A stretch of DNA of 44,301 nucleotides, taken from an uncultured Gammaproteobacteria bacterium (GTDB lineage Bacteria > Pseudomonadota > Gammaproteobacteria > SZUA-229). The notes below the pieces were generated by a model, which saw nothing but the letters and a program-made list of their open reading frames with translations, searched no databases and had not been told where the DNA came from. The position numbers and the translations under genes are program-made. Numbering within the stretch: position 1 is the stretch's first letter; each line of letters begins with the position of its first letter. The stretch covers positions 1 to 44,301 of the forward strand of contig CALLCZ010000043.1 of the NCBI GenBank assembly GCA_937998645.1. Direction: 5' to 3'. Below are positions 1-9,246 of this stretch, piece after piece.

Positions 1-60
1 TGCGTGGTATATTCGATATAAAAGCGCATCATATTAATGATTTCGATCTAAACTCTAGAT

Positions 61-960
61 ATGTTTACCCCTCGTATCTCACTTGACCAGTGGCGTAGCC
101 TTATTGCCGTGGTAGAAACCGGAGGCTACGCACAGGCTGCAGCCATGCTCAATCGAAGCCAGTCTTCTGTGAGTTATCATATTTCCCGCTTGCAGGATTT
201 GCTTGGTGTTAAAGTATTCAAAATTGTCGGCCGCAAAGCCCGCTTAACAGAACATGGTGAAGTACTGTATCGCCGCTCGCAGCAACTTTTGCGTGAAGCC
301 GAGCAGCTGGAGCAGCTTGCGAATACCCTGGAACAGGGCTGGGAACCGGATATTATCCTGGTTGTCGATGCCGCTTTTCCACCCGCCTTGCTGATGCAGG
401 CACTCAAGCTGTTCGAGCCTCAAAGCAAGGGCACACGCGTACAGTTGAACGAGGTGGTCCTTTCGGGCGCGGAAGATGCACTGGTCGAAGGTATTGCGGA
501 TCTTGTAATTGGCGCCAGCACACCCTCCGGGTTTCTTGGCGATCACCTGATAAGCATCGATTTTATTGCCGTCGCCAATCCTGATCACGCTTTGCACAAA
601 CTGAAGCGGCCAATATCCGTGAGTGATCTTGATAATCACTTGCAGGTCATCATCCGGGATTCAGGTTACGCCAGAAAAATTGATTTCGGCTGGTTGCAGG
701 CACACCACCAGTGGAGTGTCACCAGTATTGATACCGCTGTGACAGCAATCAGTAACGGGCTAGGATTCGGCTGGTTACCTCGCCACATTATCAGCAGCTA
801 TATCGATAAAAAGATCCTGAAAGTTTTACCGTTAACAGAAGGCCAGCAATATCGTGCTTCATTACAGATGATTTACGGTAATAGCGAAAACACCGGGCCT
901 GCCACGCGAACACTGGCAAAGATAATCAAGGATGTCGTTATCCAATCAGAATTCGACTGA
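61..960 (+). CDS. LysR-family transcriptional regulator
   Basis: This 299-residue protein has the LysR architecture. An N-terminal winged helix-turn-helix spans roughly residues 8-67 (SLIAVVETGGYAQAAAMLNR, then SQSSVSYHISRLQ, the usual recognition-helix region). A linker helix and a periplasmic-binding-like effector domain follow from about residue 90 to the end. The family generally regulates a divergent neighbour or a small regulon in response to a small ligand. The upstream neighbour lies outside the window, so neither target nor ligand can be named. The ATG at 61 has no clear Shine-Dalgarno site. The last 15 bp overlap the 3' end of the convergent uup gene. Family assignment is firm; function is open. 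Confidence 0.9.
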   Translation: MFTPRISLDQWRSLIAVVETGGYAQAAAMLNRSQSSVSYHISRLQDLLGVKVFKIVGRKARLTEHGEVLYRRSQQLLREAEQLEQLANTLEQGWEPDIILVVDAAFPPALLMQALKLFEPQSKGTRVQLNEVVLSGAEDALVEGIADLVIGASTPSGFLGDHLISIDFIAVANPDHALHKLKRPISVSDLDNHLQVIIRDSGYARKIDFGWLQAHHQWSVTSIDTAVTAISNGLGFGWLPRHIISSYIDKKILKVLPLTEGQQYRASLQMIYGNSENTGPATRTLAKIIKDVVIQSEFD

Positions 961-2838
961 CTCCAGCTGTTCCCAACGTTTATAACAGGCATCCAGGTCA
1001 GTACTGGCTGCTTCAAGCGCCTGTTGCGCATTGACGATAATGTCTTTGTCCTGCTGGAAGAATTCAGCCTGACCCATTTCCTCAGTCAACTGTTGAATCC
1101 GTGTTTCCAGCAACTCAATTTTTTCCGGTAGCTTGTCCAGCTCGCGCTGATCCTTGTAACTGAGCTTGTTCGGTTTCTTTTGAATGACTTCCTTGCCCCT
1201 GCTGGCGACATCATTCTTTAGCGGTGAGTCACTGAATGGGTCTATCTCGCGCTGCCTGATCCAGTCATCATAGCCTCCAACAAACTCGGTCACCTTGCCA
1301 TCGCCCTCAAACACGAGGGTACTGGTAACCACATTGTCTAGAAATTCCCTGTCATGACTGACCAGCAGCACCGTACCGGCAAACTCCAGCAGCAGTTCTT
1401 CCAGCAGTTCCAGGGTTTCGATATCAAGGTCATTGGTCGGCTCATCCAGCACCAGTACGTTGGCAGGCTGTGAAAACAGCCGTGCCAGCAGTAAACGGCT
1501 GCGTTCGCCACCAGAAAGCGATTTGACCGGGGAACGTGCGCGTTCCGGTGAGAATAAAAATTCCTGCAAATAGCCGATGATATGTTTGGATTTACCGTTG
1601 ATATCTATTCTTTCACGGCCGTGTGATACATTATCGATAACCGATGCTTCTTCATCGAGTTGCGCTTTCATTTGATCGAAATAGGCAACGGCGAGATTGG
1701 TCCCTGTTTTTACCCTGCCCAGTTGCGGCTCAAGCTCACCGAGCAGTATATTCAGCAGGGTTGTCTTGCCCGCACCATTGGGGCCAATAACACCAATGCG
1801 GTCACCACGCATAATGGTTGTAGTGAAGTCCTTCACCAGAGGCATTCCATGGTAGCTGAAGCCGATGTCGCTTGCCTCTACCACCAGCTTGCCCGAGCGC
1901 TCCGCCTCGGAAATCTTCATAACCGCCCTGCCCTGAAGATCCCTTCGCTGCCGGTGTTCATTGCGCAATTTCTGCAATGCGCGCACCCTGCCCTCGTTAC
2001 GTGTGCGCCGCGCCTTGATCCCCTGGCGTATCCAGACTTCCTCCTGTGCAAGCTTTTTGTCAAAACGCGCATTGGCTTCTGCTTCCGCCTTGAGAAACTC
2101 ATCCTTGCGCCTGAGGAAGTTCCCATAGTCGCCGGGATAGCTTTTCAACTCGCCACGGTCGAGATCGATAATCCTTGTAGCCAGCTTGCGTAGAAACGCC
2201 CTGTCGTGGGTGACAAACAGCAGTGCCCCGTTATACCCCAGTAACTGCTCCTCCAGCCAGTCTATAGCAGAGATATCGAGGTGGTTGGTGGGTTCATCCA
2301 GCAGCAGCAGGTGCGGCTTCTGCACCAGCGCCCTCGCCAGCAGAACGCGCCTTTTCATGCCGCCCGACAGGGTCTCAACCCTCGCATCGCCATCGAGCTT
2401 CATTCGGCTGAGTATGGATTCAACCTGCTGGTTCAGTTGCCATGCCCCCGCCACCTCGACTGCATGCTGGGCTTTCTCCAGCTCTGCTTCGGCCCTGCTA
2501 TTGTGCTCCACTGTAAGCTTGTGAACGGCATGATGATAGGCTTTCAGCAGATCTGCTGCTTCGCCCAGTCCCTGAGCCACGACGTCGAACACGGCACCAC
2601 CCGCGCCGATATCGACCTGCTGATCCAGTTTTGCCGTCACCAGTCCCTGCTGGCGCTCGATTTCGCCACTATCAGGCACAATATCGCCGGCAATGGCTTT
2701 CATAAGGGTCGATTTACCCATGCCGTTCCTGCCGAGCAGGCAAACACGTTCACCGGCATCGATCGACAGGCTGATGTTGTGCAGAATGGCTGGGCCGCCA
2801 AAACTGATACTGATGTTTCGTAAACGAATGATGGACAT
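946..2838 (-). CDS. uup: ABC-F family ATPase Uup
   Basis: This is a 630-residue cytoplasmic protein with two ABC ATPase domains and no membrane segment, as in the ABC-F class. The first domain has Walker A GRNGMGKS (residues 36-43), signature LSGGMKRR and Walker B LLLLDEPTNHLD. The second has GPNGAGKT, LSGGERSR and VLVLDEPTNDLD. A charged linker lies between them, and a C-terminal part of about 80 residues (QRELDKLPEKIELLETRIQQL and onward) looks like a coiled coil, which separates Uup from EttA. ABC-F proteins act on ribosomes. Uup is linked in E. coli to ribosome function and to reduced precise transposon excision. The gene stands alone, convergent with the LysR gene and overlapping it by 15 bp. 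Confidence 0.93.
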   Translation of the reverse strand: MSIIRLRNISISFGGPAILHNISLSIDAGERVCLLGRNGMGKSTLMKAIAGDIVPDSGEIERQQGLVTAKLDQQVDIGAGGAVFDVVAQGLGEAADLLKAYHHAVHKLTVEHNSRAEAELEKAQHAVEVAGAWQLNQQVESILSRMKLDGDARVETLSGGMKRRVLLARALVQKPHLLLLDEPTNHLDISAIDWLEEQLLGYNGALLFVTHDRAFLRKLATRIIDLDRGELKSYPGDYGNFLRRKDEFLKAEAEANARFDKKLAQEEVWIRQGIKARRTRNEGRVRALQKLRNEHRQRRDLQGRAVMKISEAERSGKLVVEASDIGFSYHGMPLVKDFTTTIMRGDRIGVIGPNGAGKTTLLNILLGELEPQLGRVKTGTNLAVAYFDQMKAQLDEEASVIDNVSHGRERIDINGKSKHIIGYLQEFLFSPERARSPVKSLSGGERSRLLLARLFSQPANVLVLDEPTNDLDIETLELLEELLLEFAGTVLLVSHDREFLDNVVTSTLVFEGDGKVTEFVGGYDDWIRQREIDPFSDSPLKNDVASRGKEVIQKKPNKLSYKDQRELDKLPEKIELLETRIQQLTEEMGQAEFFQQDKDIIVNAQQALEAASTDLDACYKRWEQLESVEF

Positions 2839-3211
2839 GGGTTCAGGTGATCAAAAAGACGGGAATTATAACCTGTTGAAATATTTGTTTAAGTCAGGCT
2901 GTTTATACAAAGGTAACTGAGAATCATATTTTCTGGCTGGAGTTGTACACAGGCTGGAAAAAATTCCCATAGATAACAATATTAGAAGAACATTATGAAC
3001 ATAATCTGTCAATACTTTTTATAAAATAATTTATATTTCATTGTTTTATATAGGATTTTTATTCAAGATACAATTTTTTACTAGACCAGGTCCAGATCAT
3101 GCCCGAACGTGTAGTGCTTCATCCTGGTGCAGAATTATCCCCAAAGTTATCCACAGGTTTTTAGTATTGACAAGCGCTTGAAAACAGGGACTGAATATCC
3201 TTATTCCTTGC

Positions 3212-3239
3212 AAAAAAATGCCGGTACAGGGTACCGGCA
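3212..3239 (-). terminator. Rho-independent terminator on the minus strand
   Basis: A perfect 9-bp stem (TGCCGGTAC at 3219-3227, GTACCGGCA at 3231-3239) with a 3-nt loop is followed on the minus strand by seven T residues (A run at 3212-3218). It lies 283 bp beyond the metH stop codon, so it ends either a long metH 3' UTR or a separate short transcript. Confidence 0.8.
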
Positions 3240-3310
3240 AAAGGTGAGAGAGTCTTACATATTGCAAACAGCTTTCCTTTCAAACAGCAAGAAAGAAATT
3301 CTGTAAAACC
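3212..3310 (-). ncRNA. Candidate small RNA upstream of the terminator
   Basis: On the minus strand a -35-like TTGGCA (3333-3338) is followed, 15-16 nt on, by an imperfect -10 (CTAAAT/TAAATA near 3311-3317). A transcript starting near 3305-3310 would be about 95-100 nt. It would contain an imperfect TTCTTTC/GAAAGGAA hairpin, a single-stranded stretch and the strong terminator with its U tail, which is the build of an Hfq-type small RNA. There is no recognised family and the promoter is weak. The alternative is simply the metH 3' UTR. Confidence 0.22.
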
Positions 3311-3521
3311 TATTTAGATTATGCATTTACCTTGCCAATATTGATAACTTATTGTTTTTTTAATCTTTATTTGTGGGAATCAATGAATGAGAATGCGCGT
3401 AATGTAATCTATGCTGACACCCTGCTAGCGCCGGTCCGCATCCAGATACAGCAAATATTTAATTATTCTCTTTAAATACAATGAGTTATAAAATTTCGGA
3501 CTGCGTCAGATTTCTCGACAA

Positions 3522-6500
3522 TCAGGTATCGTAAGCCAGTACCGGCGCCAGCCAGCGCTCAACTACCTGTTTTTCAAGTTTCTTTCGCTCTGCATAATCC
3601 TCAACCTGGTCACGCTGAATTTTTCCGGTGCCAAAATATTGCGATTTCGGGTGTGAAAAATACCAGCCTGAAACTGAAGAAGCCGGATACATTGCAAAAC
3701 TGTCAGTAATCTCGACACCGGCATTCCTGTCAGGCTCGATCAGTTCCCACAAGGTCTGCTTTTCGGTATGGTCCGGGCAGGCCGGATAACCCGGGGCCGG
3801 CCTGATGCCCTGGTACTCTTCAGTGACCAGCTGCTCATTCGTCAGCTTCTCACCAGCCGCATATGCCCAGTATTCCTTACGAACGCGTTCGTGCATGCGT
3901 TCGGCAAAAGCTTCGGCCAGGCGGTCGGCCAGCGCCTTGAGCATAATGCTACTGTAATCATCGTGTGCGGCCTCGAATCGCTGCACGTGCTCCTCGATAC
4001 CTATCCCGGTCGTGACCGCAAAGGCGCCGATGTAATCTTTGACCTCTGTTTCCACAGGCGCGAGGAAATCAGACAGACACCAGTTCGGTCTTTCCGGTGG
4101 CTTCGCCAGTTGTTGCCTTAAATGATGCAACACCGTGACAACTTCATCGCGTGATTCATCGGAAAAAACCAGGATGTCATCATCAAAACTGTTGGCCGGG
4201 AAAAAACCGATAACGGCACGTGCAGTCAGCCACTTTTCATCAACGATCTTCTGCAGCATGTCCTGCGCATCTGCAAACAAATGCCTTGCCTGCTCGCCCA
4301 CAACTTCATCGTCCAGTATCTTCGGGTACTTGCCGGCCAGTTCCCAGGTATGAAAGAAAGGTGTCCAGTCGATGTAATCGACCAGCTCCTGAAGATCATA
4401 GTCATCGAATGTTTTCAGCCCAAGGAATGTCGGCACCGGTGGTGTGTAATTATCCCAGTCATCTTTAAAACCATTGTCGCGCGCCTGTTGCAGAGACACG
4501 GTTTTTTTCGTGGAAGCGCGTTGCTCGCGCTGCTCTCTCATCTGCGCATATTCATGCTTGATGCTTTTAACGTAGTCATCACTGCGGTCTTCACTCAACA
4601 GCTCACCGGCAACACCGACAGCACGTGATGCATCCGGCACATAGACAACCGCGCTGGAATATTTAGGATCGATCTTCACTGCCGTATGTATACGGGATGT
4701 GGTGGCGCCACCAATCAACAACGGAATATCAAGACCCAGGCGCTGCATTTCAGCTGCCATGTGCGCCATTTCTTCCAGCGAAGGTGTTATTAAACCGGAC
4801 AGGCCGATAATATCGACCTGATGTTTTTCCGCTTCATGCAATATCGTATCCGCGGGTACCATCACGCCCAGATCAATCACTTCATAGTTATTACACTGCA
4901 ACACCACGCCGACAATATTTTTACCTATATCGTGTACATCACCTTTAACTGTCGCCATCAGAATTTTGCCATTACTGCTGCTGACCGAATTTTTTTCCGC
5001 TTCCAGGTAAGGCATCAAATGCGCCACGGCCTTTTTCATCACGCGTGCGGACTTCACTACCTGTGGCAGGAACATTTTGCCTTCACCAAACAGATCACCA
5101 ACAATGTTCATGCCATCCATCAATGGGCCTTCAATCACATGCAATGGACGTTCCGCCTGTTGCCTGGCTTCTTCCGTATCTTCGTCAATATACTCGGTGA
5201 TGCCTTTTACCAGCGCATGTGCAAGCCTTTCATTCACCGGTTTATCGCGCCAGGCCTGGTCTTCCTTGATGTGCGCTGTTGCGCCATCACCCATGTAAGC
5301 AGGCGCGATCTCGATCAGGCGATCAGTGGCATCATCTGATTTATTGAGGATGACATCTTCAACGGCTTCCCTCAGTTCCCCCGGCAGGTCGTCATATACG
5401 GCCAGCTGACCGGCATTGACGATGCCCATGTCCATGCCGGCCTTGATAGCGTGGTAGAGGAACACCGAGTGAATCGCTTCGCGCACCGGGTTGTTGCCGC
5501 GAAAAGAAAACGACACATTGGATACGCCACCGGACACCATTGCGTGCGGTAATGTCTGTTTGATGCTGCGCGTTGCCTCGATAAAATCCACGGCATAGTT
5601 ATTGTGCTCTTCAATCCCGGTTGCCACGGCAAATATATTCGGATCAAAAATGATATCCTGCGGTGGAAATCCCAGCTGCTCGGTGAGTATCCGGTACGAA
5701 CGCGTACAAATTTCGACCTTGCGTTCAAACGTATCTGCCTGGCCCTGTTCATCGAACGCCATTACGATGACCGCCGCACCGTAACGGCGGACCTTCCTGG
5801 CATGCTCTATGAAAGCGTCTTCACCTTCCTTTAGCGATATCGAATTCACGATACTCTTGCCCTGGATACAACGTAATCCAGCTTCGATGACCTCCCATTT
5901 GGAAGAATCGATCATGACCGGTACACGTGATATATCCGGTTCGGCAGCAATCAGGTTGAGGAAGCGTTTCATCACAGCTACCGAGTCGAGCATTCCCTCA
6001 TCCATGTTGATATCGATTATCTGGGCGCCATCATCAACCTGTTGCTGTGCGACACTCAGCGCTTCTTCATATTCCTCATCCTTGATCAATCGCTTGAATT
6101 TCGCTGAACCGGTAACATTGGTGCGTTCACCGACATTCACGAACAACGAGTCTTCGCCTATATTGAACGGCTCCAGGCCTGACAGTCTGCACTCAACCGG
6201 CAGCTGTGGTATTTTGCGCGGCTGCTTGTGTTTAACCGCTTCAGCAAATGCACGAATATGGTCCGGAGTTGTACCACAGCAGCCTCCGACGATATTCAGA
6301 AAACCACTCTCGGCCCATTCCGCGATTGCCGTTGCCATGTCATCGGCACCGAGATCATAACCACCCATTTCATTGGGCAAACCTGCATTGGGGTGCGCTG
6401 AAATATAGAATTGCGAAATGCGCGACATCTCTTCCACGTACTGGCGCAGATCATCGGGCCCGAGTGCACAGTTGAGCCCAATGGACACAGGTTCGGCATG

Positions 6501-7208
6501 GCTTAATGAATTATAAAAAGCCTCGGTGACCTGGCCAGTCAATGTGCGCCCGGACTGGTCAGTAATCGTGCCGGAAATCATTATCGGCAATTCGATATTG
6601 TCTTGCTCGAAAACCTGCTTGACAGCATAAATGGCCGCCTTGGCATTCAATGTATCGAAGATGGTCTCTATCAGGATAATGTCGGTGCCACCCTCGATCA
6701 GTCCCCGCGTTGATTCACAGTAGGCATCGACCAGTTGCTCAAACGTGATATTGCGAAAACCCGGATCATTCACATCAGGTGATATGGAGCAGGTGCGGTT
6801 CGTCGGCCCGAGAATACCGGCAACAAAGCGCGGGCTTTCATCCGTGCCGACAGCATCAGCCGCCTCGCGCGCCAGTCGTGCAGCCGCGACATTGATTTCA
6901 TAACTAAGCTCTTCCATGGCGTAATCAGCCATGGCTACGCGAGTCGCATTGAAGGTGTTGGCCTCGATAATATCGGCGCCTGCGTCGAGATACTGGCTAT
7001 GTATATCGCGAATAACGTCGGGCCGGGTCAGTACCAGCAGGTCATTATTGCCCTTTAGATCGGAAGGCCAGTCGGCAAAGCGCTCACCACGATAATCTGC
7101 CTCACCCAGATTGCAGCGCTGGATCATGGTGCCCATGGCACCATCCAGGATCAAAATTCGTTGTTTCAGCAAATCGAAAAACTTTGCCAGGCGTTGTTTT
7201 CGTGACAT
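3522..7208 (-). CDS. metH: Cobalamin-dependent methionine synthase
   Basis: MetH transfers the methyl group of 5-methyltetrahydrofolate to homocysteine through methylcobalamin. All four modules are present: the homocysteine domain (about 10-330) with zinc ligands Cys247, Cys310 and Cys311; the pterin-binding domain (about 355-620); the cap and B12 domain with GDVHDIG, cobalt-binding His759; and the C-terminal AdoMet reactivation domain with [15 protein letters not shown]. The frame can be read from a TTG at 7220, but the ATG at 7208 gives 1228 residues and puts these key residues at the E. coli numbers, so that start is chosen. The gene is divergent from bpt. No cobalamin or SAM riboswitch fits in the 117-bp upstream gap. 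Confidence 0.97.
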   Translation of the reverse strand: MSRKQRLAKFFDLLKQRILILDGAMGTMIQRCNLGEADYRGERFADWPSDLKGNNDLLVLTRPDVIRDIHSQYLDAGADIIEANTFNATRVAMADYAMEELSYEINVAAARLAREAADAVGTDESPRFVAGILGPTNRTCSISPDVNDPGFRNITFEQLVDAYCESTRGLIEGGTDIILIETIFDTLNAKAAIYAVKQVFEQDNIELPIMISGTITDQSGRTLTGQVTEAFYNSLSHAEPVSIGLNCALGPDDLRQYVEEMSRISQFYISAHPNAGLPNEMGGYDLGADDMATAIAEWAESGFLNIVGGCCGTTPDHIRAFAEAVKHKQPRKIPQLPVECRLSGLEPFNIGEDSLFVNVGERTNVTGSAKFKRLIKDEEYEEALSVAQQQVDDGAQIIDINMDEGMLDSVAVMKRFLNLIAAEPDISRVPVMIDSSKWEVIEAGLRCIQGKSIVNSISLKEGEDAFIEHARKVRRYGAAVIVMAFDEQGQADTFERKVEICTRSYRILTEQLGFPPQDIIFDPNIFAVATGIEEHNNYAVDFIEATRSIKQTLPHAMVSGGVSNVSFSFRGNNPVREAIHSVFLYHAIKAGMDMGIVNAGQLAVYDDLPGELREAVEDVILNKSDDATDRLIEIAPAYMGDGATAHIKEDQAWRDKPVNERLAHALVKGITEYIDEDTEEARQQAERPLHVIEGPLMDGMNIVGDLFGEGKMFLPQVVKSARVMKKAVAHLMPYLEAEKNSVSSSNGKILMATVKGDVHDIGKNIVGVVLQCNNYEVIDLGVMVPADTILHEAEKHQVDIIGLSGLITPSLEEMAHMAAEMQRLGLDIPLLIGGATTSRIHTAVKIDPKYSSAVVYVPDASRAVGVAGELLSEDRSDDYVKSIKHEYAQMREQREQRASTKKTVSLQQARDNGFKDDWDNYTPPVPTFLGLKTFDDYDLQELVDYIDWTPFFHTWELAGKYPKILDDEVVGEQARHLFADAQDMLQKIVDEKWLTARAVIGFFPANSFDDDILVFSDESRDEVVTVLHHLRQQLAKPPERPNWCLSDFLAPVETEVKDYIGAFAVTTGIGIEEHVQRFEAAHDDYSSIMLKALADRLAEAFAERMHERVRKEYWAYAAGEKLTNEQLVTEEYQGIRPAPGYPACPDHTEKQTLWELIEPDRNAGVEITDSFAMYPASSVSGWYFSHPKSQYFGTGKIQRDQVEDYAERKKLEKQVVERWLAPVLAYDT

Positions 7209-7244
7209 GATTGTTATCAAACAGATTCGGCATTAAAACGCGGC

Positions 7245-7250
7245 ATTATA
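7245..7250 (-). promoter_or_regulatory. -10 box of the metH promoter
   Basis: A perfect TATAAT (plus-strand ATTATA) lies 36 nt before the chosen ATG. The -35 region is poor (ACTGCC at 17-bp spacing), which suggests a weak or activator-dependent promoter. Confidence 0.5.
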
Positions 7251-7291
7251 GCAGCACTTGGGCACAAGGCAGTCATCGTCTGTCATTACTT

Positions 7292-7319
7292 TTGATGGCG
7301 CTAAATCTGGTGGTATTAT
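7292..7319 (+). promoter_or_regulatory. bpt promoter, apparently leaderless
   Basis: TTGATG (7292-7297), a 16-bp spacer and TATTAT (7314-7319) make a good sigma-70 promoter. Only 6 nt separate the -10 box from the bpt ATG, and no Shine-Dalgarno site exists, so transcription should start at or next to the initiation codon. Confidence 0.5.
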
Positions 7320-7325
7320 TTCACC

Positions 7326-8054
7326 ATGAGCTCACAGAACCTCAATCTGTACCTCACTACCGAGCATGAGTGCGGTTATCTGACCGGCCATATGGCAACC
7401 AATCTTGTGCCTGATCCGAGCGTGCCGATGGATATGCAGCTATATAGCCAGCTCATCGAACTCGGATATAGACGCAGTGGCAGTCACACATACCGGCCAC
7501 ATTGCAGACATTGCGAGCAATGCATTCCCTGCCGCGCACCCGTCAACAGGTTCAGGCCCAACAGGAGCCAACGCCGTTGTCTGCAAGTTAATCAAAACTG
7601 CTCAACACATCTGGTAAAAGCCACTTACACAGAAGAGCACTTTGAACTGTACAGGCGTTATATCAATGCGCGCCATGCACATGGCAACATGGCGAACCCT
7701 GTACCTGAAGACTATAAGAGTTTTCTCTACTGTGACTGGAGCGACACATTTGTTCTGGAGCTCAGAGAGAACGGTCAGCTGTTAGCTGTGGCTGTATGTG
7801 ACCATGTTCATTCAGGGCTTTCGGCAGTGTACAGCTATTACACACCTGATGCGCCGAACCGCAGCCTGGGTACCTATTGCGTGCTAAAGATGATCGAACA
7901 TACAAAACTCATGGAGCTCGAATACCTGTATCTTGGCTACCTGATTCAAAACAGTAACAAAATGAAATACAAGCAATGTTTCCGACCACTTGAGGCATTC
8001 ATCGACAACCGGTGGCAGGATTACCACGGGAGTAAGCCAAGTGTATCGTTATGA
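7326..8054 (+). CDS. bpt: Aspartate/glutamate leucyltransferase (Bpt)
   Basis: This 242-residue protein belongs to the bacterial ATE1-like aminoacyl-tRNA-protein transferase family. It adds leucine from Leu-tRNA to N-terminal Asp or Glu of substrates, marking them for ClpS-ClpAP in the N-degron pathway. The N-terminal Cys-containing domain carries the C-x2-C-x2-C pattern HCEQCIPCR near residue 62. The C-terminal acyltransferase domain includes CVLKMIEHTKLMELEYLYLGY and the family hallmark NSNKMKYKQCFRPLE. In many relatives clpS-clpA lies nearby, but not in this window. Start at ATG 7326; see the promoter entry for the lack of a leader. The 3' end overlaps the next frame by 14 bp. Confidence 0.93.
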   Translation: MSSQNLNLYLTTEHECGYLTGHMATNLVPDPSVPMDMQLYSQLIELGYRRSGSHTYRPHCRHCEQCIPCRAPVNRFRPNRSQRRCLQVNQNCSTHLVKATYTEEHFELYRRYINARHAHGNMANPVPEDYKSFLYCDWSDTFVLELRENGQLLAVAVCDHVHSGLSAVYSYYTPDAPNRSLGTYCVLKMIEHTKLMELEYLYLGYLIQNSNKMKYKQCFRPLEAFIDNRWQDYHGSKPSVSL

Positions 8055-8466
8055 AACGGTCATCCGGCGAGCGCTTAAAAAACGGCCTGCGCTGAAAAGA
8101 CACGTCATGCTGTCCACGCGCAAGGCATTACTGCTTAGCGTTACTGTATTTATCATTGGCGTATGGCTCAGCTTTGATCAAAATGACTGGTCCTGGTTTG
8201 CGCGTTCCGGTTCGATGATTGTAGTCATTGGCATATTCCTTACATCCAGTCAGATTATCGAGAACAGCCGCCGGTTAAAGATACGCCGCAGCTATAACGA
8301 GCACAACTTCAATCGAGACTTTGCGGAAGACATCAAGCGCGGAACCCTGCAACGCTCACGCGGCCTTGATGAAGATATCTGGGAAAATGGCCTGCGAGGT
8401 TTTTACCTGCTGGTTTTCGGCACCCTGGTGTGGGGATTTGGCGACCTTGCCGGCTTACTGTTCTAA
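8041..8466 (+). CDS. Small inner-membrane protein of unknown function
   Basis: I do not recognise the family. The protein has about 141 residues with three hydrophobic stretches that could span the membrane: ALLLSVTVFIIGVWLSF, MIVVIGIFLTSSQII and FYLLVFGTLVWGFGDLAGLLF at the C terminus. A basic stretch (RRLKIRRS) and a charged loop lie between the last two. I chose GTG 8041 because GGGAG (8028-8032) sits 8 nt upstream. A later ATG at 8107 would give 119 residues starting just before the first segment. The 14-bp overlap with bpt suggests co-transcription and translational coupling. Coding status is likely; function is unknown. Confidence 0.65.
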   Translation: MYRYETVIRRALKKRPALKRHVMLSTRKALLLSVTVFIIGVWLSFDQNDWSWFARSGSMIVVIGIFLTSSQIIENSRRLKIRRSYNEHNFNRDFAEDIKRGTLQRSRGLDEDIWENGLRGFYLLVFGTLVWGFGDLAGLLF

Positions 8467-8511
8467 GTAAACTCTAGATTGTCAGAGTTTCCACGACACA
8501 TGGATGTCTGT

Positions 8512-8638
8512 CATTTTCAGTGGCCGATAAGCCATTGAAAATGAAGAAAAGGAGAATATTGCATTTTATCCTGTTCATGCTCTGATAATTCATGGATGAA
8601 TTATTCAGAGCTTCCCAAATATTATTGCGTGATAATAT
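8512..8638. other. Three successive hairpins upstream of bolA
   Basis: The 178-bp gap holds three inverted repeats in a row. The first pairs 8512-8524 with 8531-8543 (CATTTTCAGTGGC/GCCATTGAAAATG, one G-T wobble). The second pairs 8579-8592 with 8597-8611 (one bulged T). The third is ATATTAT/ATAATAT (8619-8625, 8632-8638), ending 6 nt before the bolA ATG. None is followed by a clear T run. They may form terminators for the upstream pair, a regulatory leader, or binding sites; the third overlaps a -10-like TAATAT (8633-8638). Confidence 0.5.
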
Positions 8639-8644
8639 ACCCCG

Positions 8645-8956
8645 ATGAACATGCAACAGACAATTACCAGCAAACTCGAACAGGCCCTGTCACCTGAGCA
8701 CCTTGAAGTGATAAATGAAAGCCACATGCACAATGTGCCTGAAGGCTCCGAGTCCCATTTCAAGGTTGTCATAGTCAGTGATGAATTCAAGGGCAAGATG
8801 CCCGTGGCACGCCACCGCCTGGTCAACAAGGCGCTGGAGCAGGAGCTCAAGGGAGCAATCCATGCACTTGCGCTTCATACCCTGACCATGGAAGAATGGT
8901 TCGAGAAGGGCAAGGCGCCTGAATCTCCCCCGTGCGAGGGTGGCGGCAAGAACTGA
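8645..8956 (+). CDS. bolA: BolA family protein
   Basis: The 103-residue product has the BolA fold: a helical N terminus, then SHFKVVIVSDEFKGKMPVARHRLVNKALEQEL, where FxGK and RHRxVN are the family signature, and the late HALALHTLTMEEW segment. BolA proteins work with monothiol glutaredoxins in Fe-S and redox signalling and affect envelope and morphology in E. coli. His29 (SHMHNV) and the RHR histidine are candidate cluster ligands. No Shine-Dalgarno site precedes the ATG; a -10-like TAATAT lies 6 nt upstream. The tail (SPPCEGGGKN) is short and variable. BolA, DUF350 and transglycosylase genes follow each other closely on the same strand. Confidence 0.93.
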   Translation: MNMQQTITSKLEQALSPEHLEVINESHMHNVPEGSESHFKVVIVSDEFKGKMPVARHRLVNKALEQELKGAIHALALHTLTMEEWFEKGKAPESPPCEGGGKN

Positions 8957-9000
8957 CCATACTCGTCTATACTTTTATACAGGTTCACTGGAGATCGTAA

Positions 9001-9231
9001 ATGTCATCACAACTTGACCCGATTGTTCTCAATTTTCTGTATGTCATATTAGGCGGCGTGCTGACATTGCTGTTCATGAAACTGGGCTGCAGCATGTTTA
9101 ACAAAATCGTCAGCTTCAACATCAGCGACGAGCTTGGCAAAGGCAATGTTGCCGTCGGACTGATGGTTATGGGGCTGTTTATCGGCGTGGGCACCGCTTT
9201 GGGACTTGTTATTGGTCTGGGCCTGAGTTAA
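9001..9231 (+). CDS. DUF350 (UPF0719) membrane protein
   Basis: This small inner-membrane protein of 76 residues has two hydrophobic segments: about 11-33 (NFLYVILGGVLTLLFMKLGC) and about 50-75 (NVAVGLMVMGLFIGVGTALG). The Asn-Val-Ala-Val-Gly start of the second segment is typical of DUF350 units. Full-length family members often carry two such units; this one carries a single unit. GGAG lies 6 nt before the ATG. The molecular function of DUF350 is not known. Its position between bolA and a lytic transglycosylase suggests an envelope role, but that is only inference. Confidence 0.75.
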   Translation: MSSQLDPIVLNFLYVILGGVLTLLFMKLGCSMFNKIVSFNISDELGKGNVAVGLMVMGLFIGVGTALGLVIGLGLS

Positions 9232-9246
9232 CCCGGGCCTCTTACC

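Larger units (their letters stand above)
2839..3521. other. 683-bp non-coding spacer between uup and metH
   Basis: No convincing coding frame is present. Positions 2995-3085 are very AT-rich. DnaA-box-like 9-mers lie at 2903-2911 (TTATACAAA), 2943-2951 (TTGTACACA), 3135-3143 (TTATCCCCA) and 3147-3155 (TTATCCACA, a perfect consensus). The last two have the same orientation, 12 bp apart start to start. A minus-strand intrinsic terminator is at 3212-3239. The arrangement resembles an AT-rich unwinding element beside DnaA boxes, but no dnaA, dnaN, mnmG or parAB gene is nearby. It could be a DnaA-titrating or regulatory site, or chance. Confidence 0.5.

Noticed and set aside
2839..3521. Chromosomal origin oriC
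   Set aside because: The DnaA-box cluster is suggestive, but no origin-linked gene is near and skew cannot be judged in one window. Kept only as a finding.
3768..5339. Long plus-strand frames inside metH
   Set aside because: They lie antisense to a gene whose catalytic residues align with the family. Their products are low-complexity without recognisable domains.
7209..7325. Cobalamin or SAM riboswitch upstream of metH
   Set aside because: The gap is only 117 bp and is shared with the bpt promoter. No B12-box or SAM-aptamer stems are visible.
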